A stretch of 64,000 nt of DNA, taken from Anticarsia gemmatalis. Lineage: Eukaryota > Arthropoda > Insecta > Lepidoptera > Erebidae. The translations under genes were made by a program, and so were the position numbers. The notes beneath the pieces were generated by a model that had not been told where the DNA came from, did no database searches, and was given only the letters and a program-made list of their open reading frames with translations. The stretch lies in contig NC_134747.1 in assembly GCF_050436995.1 (NCBI RefSeq), positions 6,641,501-6,705,500 of the forward strand. Reading direction: 5' to 3'. Shown here piece by piece: positions 36,121-47,533 of the stretch. Position 1 is the stretch's first letter. Each line of letters starts with the position of its first letter.

Positions 36121-36419
36121 AAGCAGACCTTCTCTGGTCTTTGCCTACCCCTAGGGGAAGAAGGAATAAATTTATGTATATAAATGGCGAACCATACGGC
36201 TATTTAACGTCGGTGCGAGTACCTTCAGGTATGAGAGGCGTGGTGTTAAAATATAACCTCAGTAATAGTATGACCATGATAACTTAAACTGTCTCACACA
36301 CAGATAAAAAAAAACACTCAAGGTTTTAAATGAAGTTGGTAATGATTTTTCAAAATAGAAACAATTTCAAATGTGTAGTATTTGCAGAAACATCAAAACT
36401 ATGTAGTAACAAATATAAT

Positions 36420-36735
36420 ACATTAGCTCAATTCTCTACAACTATCGACTACCGACAACCGAACTGTCATCGAAAAATTTTGTTTGAAAATCGGATCAGC
36501 GCCTCTGACGGGTGTAGTAGGAAACATTTTGGCAGTACATTCTAAATGTCAAAATTTCGATAGCTAGCCGGTTGCCGGCAGTCGATAGTGGTAGAGAATC
36601 GAGGTACAGTACCTCGATTCTGTACCAAAATGTTTCCTAGGACACCCATAAGAGGCGCTGATCAGATTTTCATACAAAATTTCTCGATGACAGTTCGGTT
36701 GTCGGTAGTCGATAGTAGCAGAGAATCGAGGCACT
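36420..36735. repeat. foldback (inverted-repeat) element with 25-bp central palindrome
   Basis: The left arm (about 36430-36543) and right arm (about 36621-36731) are inverted copies of about 110 bp. Each contains ATCAGCGCCTCT (left) or its complement (right), and CGACTACCGACAACCGAACT with its complement. Between them, 36596-36620 is a near-perfect palindrome with arms GAATCGAGGTAC. Single arms occur at 30466 and 38668. Confidence 0.7.
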
Positions 36736-38445
36736 GAACTTAGTTTATAAACTGTTTACATACTGTGCAATTTGTAAAACACAACATAATTTACTTATTT
36801 ATAGGTAGTACGGCTTTCGACACGCGATACTTACTATAAAACACTGAAACAAGTCTAGACAACTTTATACACTCCACGATAATAATATGAAATAAAGTAT
36901 CGATAACATGCGAACATAATTTATGCATATTATACCGATATTACATCATAAATCTAATAAACTGTATTATTATGAAAGCTTTATTACTTCCAATAAGTGA
37001 ATTTGTTTTAGTTGTTATCGTTGCGCACAACGATAAAAAATATGACGGGATGATAAAATCTAATAAGAATGAGTTGTCCGTGCTTCCAAATATGTCAATA
37101 TTTAGCACCTTCAACCAAATGTTCAAGTTATAGTCATAGCTACTTCCTGACACACTATTGCAAATGGAATCGAATTATCGACTATGGCTTGACTATGTAT
37201 ACATTTCCTTTTATGCAAGGCAGAGCTGATGCAGTCTGCTATGAACATACTATCACGACAGTATTATTTCTAAAGACATTCTTCTTTCACAATATCACAA
37301 CTTTGCACATCTTGGAAATATCGTTTACTATGGCTCAACATTCTACTTTTTATGTTCATCAGCTAGAAAAACATCCGCACTTTTCTTAAATATCAATAGA
37401 TATAATACTATAAAGTAACAAGTCCTAGACGCGCTTGAAAATTAAAGGTTAGGATACCTTATGAATAGAAAAATAGATATGTAGACATCCGCTCCACTCT
37501 AGACTTTCCCTCTAAATATTTTCTATGAATGGTACATTATTTCATCAATATTCTAACGTCCGTCATCTCCACATGACTTCTCACTACATCTTATTCACAC
37601 TTGTCACCGCTTTTCCTCAATACGTCACTCAAGCTACTCTACTAAGCTCTTAAAAGAAGGATCATATCTTTATGTTACGTTAACTTATAACGTGATAAAA
37701 TAGGAATGTCGTGATATTTGAACCGCTCATCACAACTAGCATGTTCAATGTATTTCAGATAACGGTCACTATGTACAGAAACTTTTCATTCACAAGTCGA
37801 GATCACTTGAGATATAACTATCTTCAGACCTAGGCCAATAATAGCGATAGCGATACCTTCTCGAAGATTCCTTGAATATTCAATGTGTATAAATTGTAAT
37901 ACTAATGAGACTATTGGTGCAATCCTTATTGACAATAATAACGGCTTCTCTTTGTCTTCTAGGATATCATGGCGGAGGCTTCTTTTATCTTCCTCGTCAT
38001 GAAATCTTATTGGCAGAGCATTGTTGGGTTAAATCCATACCAAATAAATAGATCAGCGCTATACAATCAAAAAGTAATCAAAATAATATTTAGTAATCAT
38101 GACTTGTGGGAATGTTTCCATTACAAAATCGTCCGCAAATACTCTCGAAAAATTCCATTTACCTAGTTAATTCATACTGACAATATCAAAATTGTTTGTA
38201 TAAGAATGTAAAGCACTACAATCTTACTTGTGTATTATATTTATTATCAATATTATGTCAAGAATATGAAAGTGTTTTTCCTTTACGACTTGATCTTTAT
38301 TGTAATTTGAACATGTTATGTCAAAACCGTGAAACGTAAATAGTAAATTGTGTTGTTACTTGCTTCTACACGCTATTACGTCTTCATGGAAGAATGTAAT
38401 GGGATAAAAGTACTAATGTTTAACAATGTAGCGTTATTCTCTAAT

Positions 38446-38664
38446 CTATACTAATATTATAAAGCTGAAGAGTTTGTTTGTTTGAACGCGCTAATCTCAG
38501 AATCGACTAGTCCGATTTGCAAATTTTTTTCAGTGTTAGATAGTCCATTTATCGAGGAAGGCTGTAGGCTATATAACATCACGCTAGAGCCATTTAGAAG
38601 CGTAGCAACTAAAATTGTTCCAAAAAAGGGGAAAATTATGAGCCATTCTCTCTTATGTGACGCA
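38446..38664 (-). repeat. non-LTR retrotransposon tail-like repeat (family a), truncated
   Basis: TACTAATATTATAAAGCTGA and GAACGCGCTAATCTCAGAA match 4502-4747. Similarity stops after TTATGTGACGCAA, where a different repeat begins. Confidence 0.65.
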
Positions 38665-38667
38665 ATT

Positions 38668-38756
38668 TTATATAAAAATCTGATCAGCACCTCTAGCGAG
38701 CGCCGCTGAAACTAATTTTGCAGTACTTTTTAAATGTCGAACTTTCGATACTCGTA
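38668..38756 (+). repeat. dispersed inverted-repeat family, partial copy
   Basis: ATCTGATCAGCACCTCTAGC and GCAGTACTTTTTAAATGTCG correspond to the left arm of the foldback at 36420. It joins the preceding retrotransposon fragment with almost no spacer. Confidence 0.5.
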
Positions 38757-39330
38757 AGTACCGACTAAAGAGACTAATAAATCACTCTACTAGTTATAAA
38801 CTATTTGCATGCCTTTTTTTGCTGAAGATTTGAAATAACAAAACAACATTCATCCACTCTTAAAAACCTTTGTGTTTATAATAAAATAAAATACAATTAA
38901 TTAACAAAACTAGTTAAACATTGCAAAAAGTATTCAATCATATTTTCTAATTCTTAGAATTTTATATTAATTACTGTCACTGTCTGTTAAAACTATAGCG
39001 CTAACTTGAATACAATAGTTTTTAATACGTAAATAATAGGTCGATTAAAGTGTGTGTATTTAAAGACAATCAAGGTAATAATGTGATGTGAACAACCAAT
39101 TAATCTATCAATATCTTGCATTAGTATTACAAAAACCTGTTATTTGAACACGCAAACTTCTTTCTAGTCGACTACAGAACTAATGCGTATTGCCGTATTG
39201 TAGGTTTACGATTAAGTATAGTATTTAGGAATAAAAATGTCATCCAAGCCGATATCCAGCTACCAATTTCATTGAAGGAAAACATCGTGAGGAAACCTTG
39301 CATTCCTAAAATTTGTTTAATACATTTAAT

Positions 39331-39450
39331 CAGGGCATGCAAAGTCCCCTACCCGCACTTGGCCAGCGTGGTGGACTCAAGGCCTAACCCCTCCCCCTCG
39401 TTTGGGAGGAGACCCTTGCCCTGGAGTGGGACAGAAATGGGTTAAAAAAA
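39331..39450 (+). repeat. lepidopteran interspersed repeat (CAGCAGTGGGA family)
   Basis: It contains GGGCATGCAAAGTCCCCTAC, TGGACTCAAGGCCTAACCCC and GGAGGAGACCCTTGCC, and ends AATGGGTTAAAAAAAA. It is the fullest copy in the window in this orientation. Confidence 0.7.
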
Positions 39451-41004
39451 ATTCATTGAAACTGGCCTTCGGTTATAGGACTTTGTTCATAGTGATCAAT
39501 TGTGTGCACAATACACAGGCACACTCTTTATTCCTTTACTCTCATTGCCCTAAGGGATGGATAAGAATTTAATAACAGCAGATAGTAATGTATGAAAAGT
39601 ACGATTGTCTAAAGATATACAAATTGCCTTTCTTAAAACGCGGTGTAAGCCTTAGACTCTCAAGAACTTAGTACAAAAAGTCAAAAGTGTAAGAATAGAA
39701 TTGTCACTTTCAATCAAGTTGGTAACTTCGAGTGAAAAGACAGAACACTGAATAATTTACCGCCGCGATGTTTGTGTCATTATAGATTAACGCCTTTTAT
39801 AACTGAGTCTCTAAGCAACATTATACATTCCATCCTTGTACACAGCCTATTTTTAATTAAGCAATAATTAACCCAAGGAAAACGACAGACAAAATATATA
39901 TCATTCGAAATTATAGATAACCTAAGTTACCTAATAATAGGAAGTACATTAAACTTAACTCTACTCTGTTTCATGAAGGTTTTGCAAGCTTAATCTGATA
40001 ATAAAATAATTACAACAAGTATGTATTTCACAATCTAAACTAACTTACATAATTTCACTAACAATTGCTTTGTTGTGATAACGATGACGAGAAAAATGTT
40101 CAATTGATAAAACGTCTTGTGATCGTACTAAATACTATCTGTGATAAGTAGTCATACTTCAGCCCCCGAAGTGTGCTAGGTATAATCGCGCCAAAACTAC
40201 TGATAGCGCTACCACATGACTGGACCACTCAGATTAGGGTTATGAAGGACAAAAACATATTATACAAAATATTATAAGTTCGTATTATCGCTAACAAATT
40301 TTATCGGTTCTTGCCATCGCTATTTTACTCGTATAGAACATTGATTATTTTTTTATGTTGCACTTTGATATTATACATTTTCTTTATCAATTATTTTTTT
40401 TAGTTGCACATATTTGATTCAAAGTTTAATTTGAGCTAATCGTAAAATGGCCACGGGTATTCTAAAAAATAGCTAACTAAGGTTTATATATATACGCAGG
40501 AACATTAATGAGGGCTCTATAATGGCAGAAAATCGTCCTTCTTAAATACAATACAGTCATTTTATGTTGTACAACTGTCCCTAGGCCGCCATAGCCATAA
40601 AATTAGTTAGTAGTGACCTATTCTCTAAGGAACAATTATTATTACGAGTTGCATCTACTCTACTTCTTTTTTAAATGTTTCGTTGCGTAACTCGGCCGCG
40701 TGAATCTTGTTGAGGCGCTAATTAATTTAGCAATATTTATCCTGTTTGCTTACTTTAAGTTTTAATGATCCCTCCAATAACAATCTTTTCCACCTGTATT
40801 CTAAGAATCCAGGTAATCCAATTAGCTTCGAAAATTTGAACTGAAACACAGTCTGAACCATTTTAATGGTTTACCTGTTGAGTATTTCGGATTTAAATAA
40901 CCATTTTCCTTGGCAAATTCACATTTACAAATAAATATATGCAATTTTTACACAATAGGTACAAATATTATATTTACATTGTTATATTATACAAAACTGA
41001 AATA

Positions 41005-41218
41005 TTAGGTCGAGGAAAAAGTCTTTTCGCATTATAGCAAGTATGAACTGGTAATAAAATATTTTCCCTACACAAAAAAGCTCAATATTTGGGTACCTCA
41101 CGAGCTCATTGAAAGAAACTTAATGAACCGTGTACTCATTTGTGATTCTTCAAGCCTAAGAGATTTTATTACAAGTTCATACATACTATAATGCGAAAAG
41201 AGTTTTTCCTCGACCTAA
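41005..41218. mobile_element. mariner-like MITE, copy 2 (214 bp)
   Basis: Same element as 11995-12209: TIR TTAGGTCGAGGAAAAAGTCT, matching right end, TA duplication at 41003-41004 and 41219-41220. Only scattered substitutions distinguish the two copies, so this family was active relatively recently. Confidence 0.88.
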
Positions 41219-42199
41219 TATTAATACGGAACCCGACTTTCGATAGCGACAAAGCATCCTAGATACAATCGCTAGTTGTCCAATATTTGAAATAAACAAA
41301 TACAAAATGATATGCATCTCCTTACAAACACTCACGTGATAAGACCTCAATGTGACTGCCACTTCAATCTGTCCGGCCGGTTAAATATATCAGATTAATT
41401 CTGACATATATCCTTTTCTATCAAACCAACATTATTTCAAGTATTCTCGTTTAGTCCAGTGCGCCTTTTCTCATTATTGAAGTAGACATTAAATCCTCTA
41501 ATAGTGTTTGCAAATACGCGGTTAAGTGTTCAAATAAATAGCAATTATGAATTAGCGCGGCTAATTTTCTCATTGCTAATTATTTATAACGATTTAGCAC
41601 CGGTTGTGTTAATGGAATAATCGAATACCAGGCAGGAGTGCTTTCTTATATATTAAAGGTAAGTTGATTATTACTTCAAGTTGTTTATAAACAATTTTAA
41701 AATATAAAAACTTAAATTTGATTATACCGATAGTTATAATATTAGTACCGTACATTAAGAAGTGATTAACTTACCCTTCTAGGTATTGTTAAATATCTGA
41801 GTTGTTTATATTTTTGTAACATTAAATTTAATTCAACCTAATTTACATTTTAATTCATATTAATTCATACTGGTGCTCTATATTTATTTTCACTTGCTGA
41901 ATTACAAAGAACAATAGCGAATAAAATGTTTGTTGACTAATTAATGCCTTTAGGGTCAAGCTGCGATAGAAATATAATAAATCAGTTAATGTTATTATTT
42001 TACGTTTTAATGGATATTTTGTAATAATTATGGGTAGTAATACATACATTACATAACTAAATAAATCTTAGATAAACATAGTTTCATAAATTTAAATTCT
42101 GAAATAGTATTCATTATACTAAACCATTGTCTGTGTTATTTCTAACTTAATTTAATAACAGTGATAATAAAAAAAATAAACCCTTCTTGGTTCTTACAA

Positions 42200-42800
42200 T
42201 ATTTATTAGTACTGGTTTTATCACGTCAAAATAACTGTGAACGCCATTAAGGTTTTCGTTTTAATTAAGTTTTTTACTGTCTTACAGCTATCATCTCTTT
42301 AGTAAGATTCAGCTTGTGTTTATGAAAAATAACATTGATAACTTTTTAATCTGCTTATGATTTTACTATTTATTTTATTCAACTTCAACTTTTTTCACTC
42401 CTTTTACCCTGTCTTGAGGAATTTAAAAATATTATAGTTACAAATAACATTGCAACCTTTTTAGTTATTATATGATATATTAGTACTGGCTTTATCACGA
42501 CTAAATAACTATGAACACCATTAAATCATTATTTTTAATTATTTTTTTTTATATTTTATGGCTAATATTTTTTCGAAATCGTTCCAGCGGGTTTTTTTTA
42601 TAAACAATAACAATAATAAGTTTTTGATGGATAAATGTTTTTATTTGTTTATGTATTTTTTCTATGGAATATTATTTATCGTATATTTACATAAAAATAT
42701 ACAAATAATTTTTTTAAGTACTGGCATTTTCACATGAAAATAATTTCCAACGCCAATAAAGTTTTTTTTTTAATTATTTTTTATTTTATCTAAAGGTTAC
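42200..42800. repeat. diverged tandem repeat, AT-rich, period about 235-275 bp
   Basis: The word TTAGTACTGG followed by TTTATCACG, AAATAACTGTGAAC, GCCATTAA and a T-rich run recurs at about 42206, 42480 and 42714, with increasing change. Spacings are about 274 and 234 bp. Extremely T/A-rich tracts separate the units. Confidence 0.5.
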
Positions 42801-44786
42801 CAAACATTTTTTTTAATGTTTCAACCAGCATCTGTAATATTAATTTTAATAAAACATACCGTTTAGAGTTAGACCGAATAATGTGCCGGGTTAAAGTAAC
42901 GATTTTTGCAAAATTTAAATGAATTATACTAGAAACTGTCTAAATAATTCAGACCCAAATATTCTAAATTGTATATTACGTCGCAAATAAATAATTAAGT
43001 ACGCATTATTTTTTTAGAAAATATCTATTTATGTTAAAAACTTACCGTTTAGGCCGGGCCTTGAACTGGCCAGTAGTCTAATCGATAATTTTTTTTCCGA
43101 TTATTATATTTAGATATAGAATCGTTGTTATAATATTTTGTTTCCACATTATTTTGCTATGTTATTTTCACACAACTATTTTATAAATGAAAGCAAGCAA
43201 TTACAGTTAATAGGCTCTACGGGATATCGCTTTGCGGTAATCGCAAGCATTCAAGACTGCCTATAAATTATGAATTGATTTATTTAGTATAATAATTATT
43301 ATCTTAAGAAGAAATATGGCAACCGGTATGTGCTTATTTATATCGAACTAACGTTTTTTTATTCATTTAATACTCCTAATTCACATAGGCACATACATAA
43401 AATCGCGGCTTCTTTATAAGAGAGACCAGAGAATGGTAGAGTAAAGTAATAATAGAAGTTAGAAGAAGCTAAATCTTATAATTTGCTTCCATATTAATAC
43501 TGATACCGTAGCGATAGCATCATGTTTGAAATATTAATCGTATACTTATCGTTAGATCATTCTCGGTAACTAGAAGGTGTTTTATGGAAATTCCCTCTAT
43601 CAGAATGCTAGACATGTAGTTTGATGATCTTTTTATTGTGTCGTTCGTTTACAAATAAATCTATGTGATTCGTAAATATTGAAGGGAGTCTTCGCAAATT
43701 GCAACTGTACATCTCTGTATTATATTTGTAAAAACAATAGCAATAATAATAATAATATAATTTGTTTAAAATCTAAGTTTGTATAAATAACAGATTTATA
43801 TAATGGCAGATTTGAAATTCAAAAATACAGGAATTACATAAATCAAAACACTTTACTGCAAATATATCGACAATAAATCGCGAGCAAACTACTATAAACA
43901 ATTATTTTGTATTTCCTAGAATTGTCGAATGCGCCTGACACCGTACTTAAGGCACACAGCCTAGAATATACTCGAACAGAAACAAAAAGCGTTCCTGTCT
44001 ATCAATTTACATGCAACTATAGTAAATATAGTAGTCACGTCTATGCCTAATTGTTCGTTCGTAGACTGGGCACGTGATGTCTCCTTAATTTTCCTCCTTC
44101 CGCTTTACATATTACAGATATGAAACTAGTTGACATCATGTGATCGTTTGATTGTCCAGGTCTTACTTCCCAATCAACTGCAAGATTCTCTATAGGCTTA
44201 TAATCGCTGTAATTGTTAATGTATTTATGATGGTTGAGCAACGTCATTACTTACGGCGGAATAAATTGATTGGTCAACTGGCAAAGGCAGTTTTAATATC
44301 CTGTTGGTCTATGTAAAGATATGATAATAAGAAAATTACAAAAGATTTTAAAGGTTACCTTTATCATATTTGTATAAAAACATCAAACTGAAGATTATTC
44401 CCTTTTAACGACATGAAAATATTCTCAATTCGGTTTTTAAATGAAAATGACCTCGGTTAATTAATTTACCTTGTGTATACATATCTAATGTTACAGTACC
44501 ATGTTGTCCAAGGATCTGTTATATATTTCGAATCAAACAACTCCTACGTGATCTTCGAATCGTGGCGATCGTTCAATAAAGAGGTCGATAACCTACTGAT
44601 TTTGAAACAGGAAAATGTAAACAAGTATGGACCGTCCTGCAAACAAATAGCGATAACATTAATAATATATAAGATCGTTGATAATAAATACATATGTTCT
44701 AATTCTCAAGTTCAACAAGCAATACTTAGCTTAATATTTCAATAGATTACGCAAGATTTTAATTTCATGATATATAATTCAAGCTT

Positions 44787-44905
44787 AAAAAAACATAAGC
44801 ATTCCACTGTTGGGCACCACTGTCGTCGGAAAGTCGGGAAAAAGATATGAAAAAGTTCGTCCTTGAGTCAACAACGATGGCCAAGTGCAGGTCTTTGCGT
44901 GTCTA
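44787..44905 (-). repeat. probable diverged copy of the CAGCAGTGGGA repeat
   Basis: CATTCCACTGTTGGGCACCA, CTTGAGTCAACAACGATGGC and CAAGTGCAGGTCTTTGC keep the layout of 29505-29620 but are strongly diverged. Confidence 0.45.
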
Positions 44906-45672
44906 AGAACTGTTTTGGTTTCATCGCCATGTTTTTGCTCAACGTTAGGTTATTTTATGCAAATTCGCACAGATATTATAGCATTTATTAGCGTGTTATC
45001 TTTCGTTATAATCCTGGGTACCTCAAATTAGACAGATTATTTAATAATACATCACACGTCTACATTATTTTTACTGACATCATAACATGCCCTCTGCAGC
45101 TCTTATGGTATTATCTTAATCAATTGAGACCCATCTAGAACTAGGACTTAGCGACATTCCTTATCTTTAATAATCAGATCATATTTTCTCGTAGAGTAAA
45201 ATCATGCTACTTGGTCCAAATAACGTAATAGTGTCTCAAGAGATATGGCATCAAGTAATCGTATTTTAATGTAGAGGGTGTAATGTTTCATGAATAGTAA
45301 TTTTATTTGACTGTCTCTAAGGGAATTTCATACTCGTAAGTTCGAGAAACAAGGACAACGATCGTAAATCGCTATGAGTATATTGTACATGTGTACATGT
45401 GTTTTACAACTCTACATTGTGGCAAATGGCTATAATACATTCCTGTATTTATACTATGACTCGAAGCCTCAAAGTAAACTATAATTAATTCTTATTGTAA
45501 TATGCACAATCAGGTCCAAATACGTATTCACATATTTTAATTTGTACCATATTTATTTATTTAAAGCAGCTGATAATTTTATGTATTTGATATAACCGTC
45601 ATTACATACCTATACCAAAAACCAACCATATGTATTACGTGTTAGTTACGGATGAAAAAATTGGTAGACCTA

Positions 45673-46803
45673 GAGTCGTTCGGGGTAACTGTTCGCAGTG
45701 GGTAAGTGAGCGCAGTGCCTATATCTTCTGATCGGGATGAGGGGGCGCGGGTGACTGTTTTGGTAAATCATAGCTACAAGGGGCCGCACCACACTTTGTT
45801 GTTTATTTATTTGCAAAAAACTGTTTTACGCCATTTGATTGTTCCTTTCTTCTGGTTTGGAAAACATTCTGACACGCAAAAATGTAAAGCAACACCAGGA
45901 AAGTCATGTTTTTTTAATTAAATGGTTATTGTTGTTGAAATTTGTAAGCATGATATAAAGTAATATTTATTACTTTGGACTCAGTGGTTCTTATAATCAA
46001 TTTTGAGGTCTGCGGGAAAGTGTGCGCGGGTAAGTGGGCGCACGCGCGCACTTGGATTCTTATAGATAATAATAAATTTATTTAATTTTAGTACCAAATA
46101 AACTCTTATTTACTTATTTGTTTTAGTGTAGCGCCATGCCTCGAAATTATATTAGAAAAAAACCTGAACTTGCACCTGTTACAACAAATCGCTAAAGCAA
46201 AAGCTCTAATTGAACAGGGTAAAAGTAAATGTGCTGCTGCAGGAGCAATTGGTAAAAGCAAGTCATGTCTTCGCAAAAGACTTAAATTAAACGTAGCTCT
46301 GCATCTTTAATTGGTCGGTTTAAGCCAGAAACAGTACAAATTATTTAATTTGATTATTTAAGTTTTTATTTTTATAGGTACCTAGAATGTTTAAGTAGTT
46401 TTGTCGGTTTGGTGTTTGGAATTTCTGAGGAGGAAATGTTTGATTCTGGTTAATTTTCAGTAAATTTACTACAAAGGATAGATAATTTTGGTGAAATAAT
46501 TTAATTAATATCATTAATTTCGGTCAAATTAACCAATGCGTTCATTTGCCCCAAGTGCGTCTATTTACCCCATAGCTGTGCGCACACTTACCCACAACAC
46601 GGGTCAAGTGTTCGCATTGCGACTTTCAGTGGTTTTTGTCTGTTTGAATGAAAACTAATATACTTGCAGATTTGGTTTGTCTTCCAAATTGTAGTCAAAT
46701 AAATGTTTATTTTGATTTGTTACTTTTATTTCCCTGATTACACTGTTCTAATTCACAATGTGGTCCCAAAGGTGAAAGTGCGCACAGTTGACCCGAACGA
46801 CTC
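45673..46803 (+). mobile_element. non-autonomous pogo-like DNA transposon (1131 bp)
   Basis: The ends are inverted: GAGTCGTTCGGGG at the left and CCCGAACGACTC at the right, flanked by TA on both sides (45671-45672 and 46804-46805), as for the pogo group. Subterminal G-C-rich words of the type GTAAGTGNGCGCA recur. Inside, at 46136-46340, are relics of a transposase start: M-P-R-N-Y-I-R-K-K, then in another frame A-K-A-L-I-E-Q-G-K-S-K followed by a helix-turn-helix-like S-C-L-R-K-R-L-K, then R-F-K-P-E. The catalytic domain is absent. Confidence 0.78.
46136..46340 (+). pseudogene. relic of pogo-like transposase N-terminus (psq-type HTH)
   Basis: An ATG-initiated frame gives M-P-R-N-Y-I-R-K-K and hits a stop at about 46193. 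A shifted frame continues with the psq/HTH-like segment and ends at a stop near 46310, and G-R-F-K-P-E follows after another break. M-P-R-x-Y at the start, the A-A-x-x-I-G-x-S helix and the G-R-F-x-P motif are typical of pogo-type transposases. It has at least two frame breaks and cannot make a working protein. Confidence 0.6.
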
Positions 46804-47049
46804 TACTATAAACATAGTAACTTAATTTAGCACATTATAATAACGTGACTTTAAGACCTCATCTTATTGTTTACATGAGATGTGAATATAAAAACCGATG
46901 TAAACTGTGGAAATGTAGCAGTTGCGTCCAAGCTCCTATGTTTTCAAGTCGTTTTCCGGGTTAAGTCGTCCGGCTTCTCGTGACACAATATAATTAACAC
47001 CAGTGTGATTATTTATGAAACAAAGATCCTTTTTGAGTGTTCATGAAAC

Positions 47050-47057
47050 TGACGTCA
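47050..47057. promoter_or_regulatory. palindromic CRE (TGACGTCA) upstream of GC-rich patch
   Basis: A perfect TGACGTCA lies about 110 bp before a CpG-rich stretch (47160-47350). It is a canonical CREB/ATF site. Together these look like a promoter area; function is inferred. Confidence 0.35.
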
Positions 47058-47157
47058 ACTATTACCATTATTGGAAACTTTCAGTGTCATAAAGTGTTAA
47101 GACAGGTTACGAACTCCCAAAAAACTGAGGTCGTGAAATAAGTGCAGACGTGAATGA

Positions 47158-47533
47158 TTGTCGAGTGCCCTTAGTCGGAGTGATCACGTAGACTGCTACG
47201 AGCGGCGAGATCCCGACGCTGTGCCGGCGCGGCAGTCCGCCGCCGCCCACACCCGCGTTGAATTCGCATTTCGTCCTTACCCTTATCAGAAAAGGTATGG
47301 TCTCGTGATTGAGGGATCGCGGCTGCGATCACCTGTCGACGCCGTTGCGTGATATATCAATAACCTCGGATTAAATTATTGTGCCTCTTTATTGTCACGT
47401 GTATCTGCGATGTAATTTACAACGTTCAACGTTATAAAGGAAAGCGCTTTGTATTATCTACATTAGTACTTTAAAGTGGTTGTTCGTCGGATGACCATGT
47501 GCCGAACTAACATTTCATTCCTGCAAACTGCCG
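47158..47533 (+). other. GC-rich first-exon-like patch, possibly mostly 5' UTR
   Basis: The patch (GCCGGCGCGGCAGTCCGCCG, CCCACACCCGCG) is sharply GC-richer than its flanks. Donor-like sites follow at CAGAAAAG|GTATGG (47294) and CTGCCG|GTATGTAA (47534). Before the second, ATG ACC ATG (47491) opens a 14-codon frame ending in phase 1. Phase 1 is what the 20027-type NHA exon needs, but not what 57580 needs. I propose a non-coding or short coding first exon; evidence is weak. Confidence 0.25.

Noticed and set aside
37069..37389. 106-codon open frame
   Set aside because: No start context, splice sites or domain; the composition matches the surrounding non-coding DNA.
42550..42800. Long T and A runs taken as polyadenylated retrocopies
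   Set aside because: No coding remnant or target duplication is attached to them. They belong to the diverged AT-rich array.
44473..44745. 90-codon open frame
   Set aside because: It has no proper ATG at its listed start and no family resemblance, and is of chance length for this base composition.
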